Source: Gracilaria gracilis
Lineage: Eukaryota; Rhodophyta; Florideophyceae; Gracilariales; Gracilariaceae
Assembly (NCBI GenBank): GCA_030374805.1
Contig: JARGSG010000030.1
Coordinates: 636,248 to 700,247 of the forward strand
Length of the DNA stretch: 64,000 bases
Reading direction: 5' to 3'
The notes beneath the pieces were generated by a model that did not search any database, was not told the DNA's origin, and saw only the letters and a program-made list of their open reading frames with translations. Positions 28,366 through 36,560 of the stretch are shown one piece after another (position 1 is the first letter of the stretch; each line of letters starts with the position of its first letter). The translations under genes and the position numbers were made by a program.

Positions 28366-29093
28366 GCACTTCGAGAGCCGCGTTGTGTGATTGTCAGGCC
28401 ACTCTACGCTTCTCGCTTTCCTGCGACCAGTCGTATGAATCCTCGAGCTGCACAGTTCTTGTGCATATGACGTTTTGATGCTGAGGTGGCCTTCTTCGGG
28501 GTATCTAGCATGTTGGTTACAGGGGTTTTCTACACTGAACACTGGCCGCATGCATCGAGCCCAAGCTAGGTGGCCCTATGGAGATTACGCAGATTAGCGA
28601 CATACGGTATCGTTTTAGAAAAAGTTGGTAACGCTACGTGCCCCGCCTAACATGTTTGGGAACAGGGGTAGCTCCCACTTGGTGTCATTTACCTGGGGTG
28701 CAGAGAAGCAGGAACTGCATCAGGGGGAAATAGGAGAGATGGAAAGACTGTTTTGCCCCGATGTCGAACGCTCTCTATCCACACATTGGTTACATAGGGT
28801 CTGCTTCAACAAAATACACGAGCTTTGAAGGTTTCTTTTGGGTGACCTCTCCCCAACTTGGAGTGTAACCCATCCTAAATGACATAAGCTTCATTGTTCG
28901 CCCTGTTACAATTTTGAGATATACCTTTGGTAAGGTATCGTTTGGCATCGTCTTGTGCGCATATGATGTGATGAGAACTGGGATATCGTGGTTTTAGTTT
29001 AACCTCTGTCTTCGAAGGATCCTGAAACTGCGGGGGTCATTCGTGCTAGGACTCCATTTCTAGAGGTCTTGCGTGCGCACGGTCAAGTATCAC
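28366..29093. other. No supported gene
   Basis: About 730 bases between the two captured fragments. No frame with recognised content on either strand. Confidence 0.5.
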
Positions 29094-29888
29094 TCAAACC
29101 TTAGGTCTTACAAATTCTGCTTGCAAGGAGACCCTATTCATCTGCAGGTTTTCCTTTCGATTTTCTATCATTCTCGAAACTCTCCGCATGTAGATCTCCT
29201 GAAAACCAGCTCCTCGCGTACAGGAACGCAGCGTCCGTTCGTCAAAGAAGAAAGAAAGAGTCTTGTCCTGTCGAACAAAGTAATTGTCGTCAATTCTATT
29301 CCGTGACGCAAAGCAGTTTTGCGCTAAATCACCAGTTGAATAGTCACGGAACAAAAGCCTTCCTCCAGGCTTGAGTACTGTGTACAAGTTTTGTATGCCG
29401 AATGCCTGCTTTGCGGGAGGTACTGCGCTCAAGACAAAAACAAGCAAGCAAAAGTCTGCCATTCCATCCGAAAGGCCAAGCTGTTGTGGGTCTATAGAGC
29501 TGAACGGGTGTGTACAGAAATCCCACACAAAGGCTTTCATACGATTCTCATCGTACTGCTCCTTTTACTTAAACAGCCTTATTGCTGTGGGAGCGAAATC
29601 AAACGCATATATAAGCAAGGATTTGTTGGCGGCCAAAAGTGGGAATGCGCAGTTTGCTACGCCATAACCAACTTCTAAAACGATTTTGACATCTTCTGAC
29701 AGTTCTGTGAGGCACGGGAAGCCGTCTGTAGACTCTGTGACAGTCCAATGACGATCTTTGAAGAAGTTGGTGGAATTGCGTTTGTAGAACTTGTCCCAGT
29801 TCCTGGGCGAATCATTTGCGTACTTCTCAGCCCAAAACACGGACACGCCACTTTGCGTCTGTGCTGACCTGTAAAGATCAGGATCCAT
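29094..29888 (-). pseudogene. METTL2/6/8-type tRNA m3C methyltransferase with one in-frame stop
   Basis: Start at Met 29888. Full-length relative to METTL6: NWDKFYKRNSTNFFKDRHW, the SAM-binding motif LEVGYGVAN (consensus LEVGCGVGN, two changes), IYAFDFAPTAIRL, MADFCLLVFVLSAV, LYTVLKPGGRLLFRDY, NYFVRQDKTLSFFF and the C-terminus. A single TAA at about 29562-29564 interrupts the frame just before KEQYDENRMKAFVWD, where family members have a polar residue. Family members methylate C32 of tRNAs. With a stop in the middle and an altered SAM motif it is probably dead, though otherwise remarkably complete and without introns. It is the last captured piece before the right end of the Harbinger element. 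Confidence 0.82.
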
Positions 29889-30450
29889 GCTCTTGCTCAC
29901 TCTTTTACACACACACACATTTACAGAAAAGACCCGGAGGGTACCGAGTATCAAGGCGTGCAATTCGAGTGAAGTAGAAAAGCGCTAATGAGATGAACTT
30001 GTGAGCAAAACCATGATTGGAAATATCCCCACTTTTGTTCGCCACTGAGCGTGTGTCACCGGTGTTAGATTCCAGAGTTTGACGGCGACTTTCAAAACTT
30101 AAGGGGATGGACGACTTGTTGTCATAACTTCAGTGCGGGCGCCCGCACTCGCAATGAGGACCTGGCAATCTCCTTGTGCTCTTCAAGCCCAACACAAGCA
30201 CCATCAATGGATTGTAGCGAACAGAGTCGAAGCCTTTGACCATCAAGGGCGAAAAAGTCATATCCAGAGCAAAAGTGGTTCATACTTGCTAACTTCAATG
30301 CACCTGTACTTTGCATCCAACAACGATCATGATGGTTGGATGCAAAGTAGGGGTATAATACCTACGCAAGAAAGGACCACGCGTGGGACCGCAACAAGCG
30401 TCGGTCAGTTTAATTTACAGCGCCTTTTTTTATATCTGTAAACAATCACG
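29889..30450. other. Right subterminal region of the Harbinger element
   Basis: No gene. A hairpin lies at 30307-30349, and the last 60 bases are repeats related to the terminal motif. Confidence 0.5.
30307..30349. repeat. 15-bp-stem hairpin
   Basis: TACTTTGCATCCAAC at 30307-30321 and its exact reverse complement at 30335-30349, loop of 13 bases. It lies about 140 bases inside the Harbinger right end and may be part of the subterminal structure. Confidence 0.75.
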
Positions 30451-30489
30451 CGTTCACGCGTTCACGTTTACGCTTGTTTAGACTGCGCC
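30451..30489 (-). repeat. Harbinger right terminal inverted repeat
   Basis: On the minus strand starts GGCGCAGTCTAAACAAGCGT, then two tandem copies of CGTGAACG. The flanking TAA is at 30490-30492 and also forms part of the TTAA duplication of the neighbouring piggyBac-like element. Confidence 0.88.
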
Positions 30490-30510
30490 TAACCCTTTTG
30501 AACCGGTTTG

Positions 30511-30536
30511 CTTATGGCTACAATAGTAGCCATAAG
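30511..30536. repeat. Left subterminal palindrome of piggyBac-like element 1
   Basis: Arms CTTATGGCTAC and GTAGCCATAAG with loop AATA, 6 bases inside the terminal repeat. The mirror copy at the other end (33815-33840) has loop TATT, so both lie in inverted orientation and are likely transposase-binding or end-pairing sites. Confidence 0.85.
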
Positions 30537-30881
30537 CCGTGCGTACTTTTGGATAAAAGGCTGTTCTGATCTTCAAAAGGTAGTGATCAGGCAGCCAAGT
30601 GTCCGATTGTGTTATGTATACTATAGTACCCATAAGAGAATCGCACAAAATTGGTTCTTATTGACAATAAAAAACATTTGAGCCAATGAACAACACCCAT
30701 ATGGTAATACTGCTTACAAAAGGCAAGCTCCATTCAACTACAATCTGCAGTATGCCTGTACAACCTTGTTGTACCATGTGTATCCAACAGACACTTTGGA
30801 ATTGCACTGCCGACGGCAAAGCGCACAAGAACCCGCGAAATGTGACGGCCGCAATTATTCCTCGGTTCGCCTCACAGCCTC

Positions 30882-32910
30882 ATGGCGACCCAATCAAGCC
30901 CACTTCAATGCCTCCTTCCAGAGCTCGAGGTTGACGTAGATGAAGTACATAATCCTGAATGTAACTTTCACATTGCAGCACAGTCCGGCAGCAACGACGA
31001 AGACCACGAAGAATTTATTGTGTTAGCTATTGGTTGTAGTGAAGAAAAAACTTTGTACAAAACCGTCCCGTACTGTGGACGCTAGAAGGCATCAATTGGA
31101 CTGTTTCTGGCAAAAAACCAGATGATACAGAGAGCATACGGCCATCGAAAGGAGCTTGGCCTATTTCAGTTGTTCTTGAATGGGTCCTTTCTTTCCTGCA
31201 TGCGATTGTGGACTAGCAATGAGCTCCAGAGACGAGGCAAAAAAACCAGGCCATTGCGAATGGACGAGATGCTGGCCTACCTTGGTCTCGAACTCGCAAT
31301 CTCTCTACATTGCATGAATAAGTTGCGAGATTTTTGGAGCACATCAGAGCTCCTTCATATCCCTTTTTTCAAGAAAGTAATGAGCAGAGACCTTTTCTTG
31401 AATATACGAGCCGCACTACGGCTGTATTCAAGCTATGAACCAGATATTGCTGCACGAGATCCGTTGTGACATAGCCGACAAATTTTGGAACACTTCGCCC
31501 GTAATTCTGCAACGCTCGCTGTCCCCGTCGGCGTGAGCTCACTTGATGAAAATACTATACGTTGTAAAGGCAGAACCGCTGCCCGATCGTATATGAAGTC
31601 TAAACCAGTGAAGTTTGGAATACGGTTTTTGCCGTTGTGGGATGGTCGCACGCGTACCTACACAGCTTTCAAGATAATGGGTCTGGTAACAAATCTGGTC
31701 AGACTCCAGTTGAAAGATATACGACTGTGTTCCGCAGTTTGCGAGAGGCTGTAGAACGCAAAATAGATGGAAAACTGGTAGCGAAGTCTACAGCCAGCGC
31801 TCTGTGGTGTACGCAGATGGCGCACCAGACGCAGTTGCGTCCTACTCCGAGAGAGGGTAGGTTGATGGTGATGGATAATTTTTATACCCGTCACGTTATG
31901 GCACGGCAATTGAATGCGCTCAGTGATGGTGAGTGTAAAGTTTTAGGGACTGTCCGCTTCAATAATGTGGGTGGTATGAACCGGCCGGCGCTGAAGGAAG
32001 CAATAGAGAGCATGAAGCACGCTGAGAGAGGGGAGCGGAGATTGGTACAGGTTTATCAAAAAAGCAAGCGAGATTCAGATCCACCTCAGGTTGCAGAGAG
32101 AACGGGTTTTGTGGTATTCAAAGACCGTACAGTGATTACATTTTACACTAACGATCTTGCAGATACTCCCTATCTTCGCATACACAAAGCAGATAATCAT
32201 GCTGTCTCCTGCGTGCGCGGCCTGACCCCTCTGAAACGTTGGATAGGCACAGAGTCCTTTACGCGAACCACTTTGCAAGTTCCGTCAATCATATTAGCCT
32301 ACAATTTGTTCATGAATGGCGTCGACCGGTTTGACCAGTTCCGGTCCACTGCCGCCACTCTCAGAAGGGAGAAAAGAGTCCCTATGAGCATTCTAACATT
32401 TGTTCTTGACGCCTGCATTCTAAACGCTAACGCTCTTCTGAAGCAATATTTCCGACAGGGGAGCCTGTAATCGACGTGGTCACAATGAAGCACAGAATCA
32501 TACTGCAACTTGTAGCAGAACATGTTTCGTACAATCAACAGAGAGTGACTCTGCATTCGATATCACAGCCAGGCACCACAAACACAAACCAACGGATCAA
32601 TAGCCTTTCTACAAGTGAACCACACATGCTGTTAGAAACAGAAGGCCGGAAAAACGTACGCTGCGTTCTGTGCAAAAACCTTTCTTCCACAAGGCACAGG
32701 GGGTACACAAAGTTTTCCTGCAGTCAGTGCAAAAGCGGATTCCACGTCAACTGCTTCTCCTTCTACCACCACAAGGACCACTTTCGAGACACGCGCCCTG
32801 ACATACATGATGCTGTTGTTCGCGCTGAAGCAGCTCTCAACTCAGGAAAACGGCGCAAGCGGCAGAATCACGTTACATCCACAATCGAGTCAGCTAAGGT
32901 AATGTCTTGA
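30882..32910 (+). pseudogene. piggyBac-like transposase, broken
   Basis: Successive frames encode an acidic N-terminus, then RMDEMLAYLGLELAIS, IPFFKKVMSRDLFLNIR, VPVGVSSLDENTIRCKGR, GWSHAYLHSFQDNG, LMVMDNFYTRHVMARQL and FMNGVDRFDQFRS, the usual piggyBac order. Asp in SLDENT, MDNFYT and GVDRFDQ fit the catalytic Asp residues of the family. The C-terminal Cys-rich domain follows (CVLCKNL ... CSQCKSGFHVNCFSFY), which in piggyBac binds the ends. Breaks: early frameshifts, TGA at about 31468 where the second copy has Trp, a frameshift near 31640 and a TAA at 32468-32470. The element cannot move by itself. Confidence 0.85.
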
Positions 32911-32918
32911 TCTTTCAT

Positions 32919-33440
32919 CTACTGTTGCTTGAATACCATGTATCTTCCATCCGTGTCTGGCCAGAGCCTTCGTATTCCCTCTAGTGCGCAATGAGGAATT
33001 TGAACTCTGAAACCCTTGCCCATAAACCCAAATCGTTCTAACACGAACGTTTTATACGCCATTTTACGTGCTTCATTATTCCACTCTCGCACTGTTCCAA
33101 TCTCAGGATACTCCCACCGCACCTTCTCAACTACAGAGGGACCAACCTGCATCCAGTAGCAGGGGGTTCCCCCACAGCAGACACAAGTAACATCCTCTTT
33201 GTAGCTAGTAATCGTAGGAATGCTACGGCTGAGACCATAGTTTAGCATCGCGGGATCTCCTTTATGCTTCATATCAGAGCCATTTCTTTCCTGTGTATTA
33301 CGCTCCGCTTTTCTCTCGATAGTCCGTGCATGGGTTGTACTTGCGGGCTCATGTTCATCACAGCGCAAATCTATCTCCGACTTACTAGGTTTGTTGTCTC
33401 CATTCTCCACAAGATTGCGAGCATTTTCACCAATATTCAT
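32919..33440 (-). CDS. piggyBac-associated accessory protein (CCGGTxCYWMQ family)
   Basis: 173 residues from the ATG at 33440, intact, convergent with the transposase and ending 9 bases from its 3' end. The N-terminal 80 residues are charged and variable. The C-terminal 95 residues hold VCCGGTPCYWMQVGPSVVEK, then NNEARKMAYK, a hydrophobic ER-x-GFMGKGFRVQIPHCALEGIRRLWPD. The same protein is encoded at 39408-39830 next to the second piggyBac-like copy, in the same convergent layout. Cysteines spaced as CxCCGGTxC may bind zinc. I do not know a described family; a DNA-binding helper of the transposase or a host-derived passenger are both possible. Confidence 0.7.
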   Translation of the reverse strand: MNIGENARNLVENGDNKPSKSEIDLRCDEHEPASTTHARTIERKAERNTQERNGSDMKHKGDPAMLNYGLSRSIPTITSYKEDVTCVCCGGTPCYWMQVGPSVVEKVRWEYPEIGTVREWNNEARKMAYKTFVLERFGFMGKGFRVQIPHCALEGIRRLWPDTDGRYMVFKQQ

Positions 33441-33814
33441 GGCGGAGAACAAACAAAGGAGCCAAGCGCGATAGAATTGTATACACTGCTGAACCTTCTC
33501 TCGAGGTGATAGAGTAGCGGTTTGAATTACAGCATGAGGAACGGAAAAGGTATGTGTGGAGATAAGTGGGTGCTAGTTGCTTTGTGTGACAAAGTCTAGC
33601 TGCTTCCGAGAATGCGGTAGGCGCCAACTGCAAGGCAAAAACGAGGCCGGAGAACGAGGTGGGAGGTGGGGAGGAAGTGCTTGGCGGTTCACGGAGAATG
33701 TGTTGGGGGTGCAACACGATGAAACGCAGTTGCCATCTTAGCATGCACAAGCTTCCAGCGGTGGAAGCTTGTGCTTGATGACTGTTACAAATGCTGTTCT
33801 CTCATTGGCCTGTC

Positions 33815-33840
33815 CTTATGGCTACTATTGTAGCCATAAG
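33815..33840. repeat. Right subterminal palindrome of piggyBac-like element 1
   Basis: Arms CTTATGGCTAC and GTAGCCATAAG with loop TATT, 8 bases inside the right terminal repeat. Counterpart of 30511-30536. A further 13-bp-stem hairpin (GCACAAGCTTCCA and its complement) lies at 33745-33774. Confidence 0.85.
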
Positions 33841-33860
33841 ATTTTTCAGGTTCAAAAGGG

Positions 33861-34925
33861 TTAACCCTTTGGACACTGAAAATTCTTACCTCGACAGTAG
33901 GGATCCAACCGGACAGATAAAATTTGGAGCCTGTCCGTGTGACGGAGGTGTTCAATACAAACTTTTGTACAATAAAGCTTCCTTGCCAACAGAATACATA
34001 TAGTTTCAAACCACGTTAAACCATAAATGTCCAACACAATTAAAACCAAAAACTACCAAAACGTTACTACCAACAATACCTGACCATAAGCCTTCTTAAC
34101 AATGCTAATATATCAAACTAATTCAAAATACAGTCTGATCTTAAAATTCGAGTGTTCTCGTATAAATTTATAGATATAGAAATTTTCAGACAAATACATA
34201 TACAAAAGGGGTCAAAATTTTAAACGTTACGGATTCATTTGGCTGCTCACACGTGACGTAAGTTGTTCGGACAGAATCGGACAATTAATAAGACTACTGT
34301 TTTGCACAAACCTGTCGAGGAACCTCGTCTATATGGTGTGGCCTAGTTGTCTAGGCCGGGCGAGCCGGGTGAGAACGGGCGCTGGGTGGGCGCGCCCACC
34401 CCGTTTTCAAAATTACCGCCCTTTTGCCACGCTCAAGTTTTGGAATACATAAGCCGCGTCGTGCGATAGCTATTTAGATGTCTTGCTTTTGATCTCTGCC
34501 GCCAGCGCTCCGAACATTCCTTGATATGCCGATTGCCTGTCCGCCCACGCCTTTACATTGCTGAGCTGCCTTCGGGCTCCTATACAATTTCCACCATCGC
34601 AGTCGCGTTTCGGTAAAACTACCTTCGTACTGAAGCCATTTCTCAAATGCTCTTGCATTTCATATCTTTCTCGCTAATTACTCCCGCAAAGCGTGTACCG
34701 TTGGGTGTGCCTTCACAAGCGTATCTTTTCTCAACATTTTGCGCACCGGAGGCCTTTCCCATCGTTGTGTCCTGCATTTGGAACCACCCAATCGCCACCT
34801 TTTGCTTCGTCATGTCGCAGTACAATGTGTCAATTTGTTACTTCTCCGTGTCCTTTCTCAAACTAGCCGCCACCGCAGCTAAGGAATTTCGTTTCGAAGC
34901 TGTTGCAAGAATTGTCACCTGACGA
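33861..34925. other. Flank with a possible extra piggyBac-type end
   Basis: The TTAA at 33861 is followed by CCCTTTGGACACTG, again a piggyBac-like start, so a second, older end may share this TTAA; no matching right end was found. The rest is AT-rich and has no supported gene. A minus-strand pair of frames at 34470-34825 (basic, Trp-containing) is unrecognised. Confidence 0.4.
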
Positions 34926-35334
34926 GGATGTTATAGTGTTCATGAGTGCAGATAAGCAGATGTTGACACCCGTTGTAAAGTTTCACAACGGTATGTGGCA
35001 GAATGTTTCACCGGTGAAATGGGATGTCTACGGCCTGGACGGAAAAGTTGTTTGGACTCGAATTTAAATCCCTATAACGCTGGGGTGGGTGTTATCGATT
35101 CACAGAACGCAAGGAATGGCGTTGCTAAACGTGGAGACTGATGTTGAGGGCTGGTTCGACTACGGACAGGTGTATGTTGCACTGCCCAGGGCTACTAGTT
35201 TACATGGTCTACGCATTTTGAGTTTCAACCCTTTCAAGGTTAGGACGCATCACAAGGCTAAATCTTTTCATGATTTGTTGGAGAAAGAAGAGGCAGAGGT
35301 AAAAGAAGGAGGAGGTAGTGATGGAAGAGGATGA
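34926..35334 (+). pseudogene. PIF1-type DNA helicase, C-terminal remnant
   Basis: Translation gives LTPVVKFHNGMWQNVSPV, a Trp-Thr-Arg-Ile, a TAA in the place of the usual Gln (R-x-Q-I-P), then IPITLGWVLSIHRTQGM, the LNVETDVEGWFDYGQVYVAL segment and PRATSLHGLRILSFNP. These are the last helicase motifs (V and VI) of PIF1 proteins, where the consensus is SIHKSQGMTL and YVALSRA. The helicase motifs I-III are not present upstream. It may derive from a host PIF1 gene or from a Helitron; no Helitron ends were seen. Confidence 0.75.
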
Positions 35335-36560
35335 AGACGAAAAGGGCGACGAGTTCTTGGTTAGTGACAGGGAGTTGTTCGTGCTAACAAACAGCAATTA
35401 TTGGTGGAATAGCCTGTTGGGACGATATAAAAGATGCGATGTAGTTACGAAGATCTGAGGAGTTTTGGTTGCTGTTTCCAGCAGCACGGTCAGGGACTGG
35501 CGGAAGCGCATCCCAGCTAGGTTCCTCTCTGTCCGAAGCGCGATCGTTAGCGGATGGACGCACTTGCGCGGCTCTGGCACCGTTTCCTTCGGTACGTGCG
35601 TTAGTTCCTCTCCGGTGTGACGCGCATCGTGGTGCTCGGTCGGAAGGTTGGATTTCGTGCATTAGCAGCCCCACTGTTTTGAGTGGCGATTCCATCACCA
35701 CGTTGACTTTTTGGACGGTGGTGCGACGAGTTTGACAATTTTGGTTTGCTTTTGGCTGAGTTCATCACGGTTTCTTCGGTGCTTTTTTCCACCGAGGTAT
35801 TGCTTCATGTTATGCTCACTATCGGTGGCAACGTTACAAAGTTCACACCATAAAGAACTCTTCAAAGGCGTTTGATAAAACGGCTAGGCTTGGAGCGAGT
35901 CTCTCGCGTCTTGGAACGAGTCTCTGGCGGCAGAGCCTCCGCGTTGCGCATCGTTCTACTTAGATGCTGACTTAGTTGTGAGACGCCGGCGTTCTTGATT
36001 TGGTGAACAAAAACTAGCAGCATTCTGGTCGCTAACAGCAACATTTGAATTCGCAGATACACTTGAACAAAACGCAGGGGCTGCAGTCCGACTTGGTGGG
36101 GGTGCGGGTCGGGGAACACATTGGGAGCGTCTGAAAGGAGATAATAATGAGATGAAGGAGGCATGTTGCTGAGAGCTATGGCGCCGACCGGAACGTGGAA
36201 CATTCTATGGCGACACCACCCACGGTGCGCATTGAGCACCTGTAAGAAAGGGAACGATAGAAACGCTGGTAAGGACAAGTCGGACGCTGTTACAACATGT
36301 AATTGAGGCGGGGGGCGGGTGCGCTGTACAAAACAGGCGTGTCCGGTTAGATCGGGGCAGTCGGGATTGGAGCATATAAAGAAAGAACGTTCGAATTCAT
36401 GTCGGAGATTTCACACTTTCATGAACGGCAGAGCGACCACTCGCGGAAGTAGGGCAGTTAGATATGGAAGCCCTCACGGAGTCGTTTGCGAGGACTTCGG
36501 GACCTGCCACCTCAGGCACTGAAGCCATTAGGTTGCTTTATTACTTGGGCCTAGTATCTA
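35335..36560. other. No supported gene
   Basis: About 1.2 kb between the PIF1 remnant and the hAT gene. Small frames only. The left end of the hAT element should lie here, but I could not identify terminal repeats or an 8-bp duplication. Confidence 0.5.

Larger units (their letters stand above)
19344..30489 (+). mobile_element. Giant PIF/Harbinger transposon carrying host-gene fragments
   Basis: 11,146 bp. The left end reads GGCGCGGTCTAAACAAGCGT and the right end, inverted, GGCGCAGTCTAAACAAGCGT (19 of 20 match); similarity continues with a small gap over about 38 bases to GCGTGAACGC. Both ends are flanked by TAA (19341-19343 and 30490-30492), the 3-bp TWA duplication typical of PIF/Harbinger. 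Inside are the two genes expected of the family, a Myb/SANT-like ORF (19778-21607) and a DDE transposase (25615-26874). Usual autonomous elements are roughly 3-6 kb; the excess is about 3.4 kb of minus-strand MSH2/NB-ARC/NCBP1 fragments between the genes and about 3.5 kb of kinase and methyltransferase fragments after them. The transposase reading frame is intact, so the element may be recently active. Confidence 0.88.
30493..33860 (+). mobile_element. piggyBac-like element 1, decayed
   Basis: 3,368 bp. Ends are the perfect 12-bp inverted repeats CCCTTTTGAACC (30493-30504) and GGTTCAAAAGGG (33849-33860). The right end is followed by TTAA (33861-33864). The left flank now reads CTAA because the Harbinger element was inserted into the left TTAA; removing it and one TAA copy gives ACATTAACCC, a proper TTAA. 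Each end also has a 26-bp palindrome (30511-30536 and 33815-33840). Inside are a broken plus-strand transposase and a convergent minus-strand accessory gene. Confidence 0.85.
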
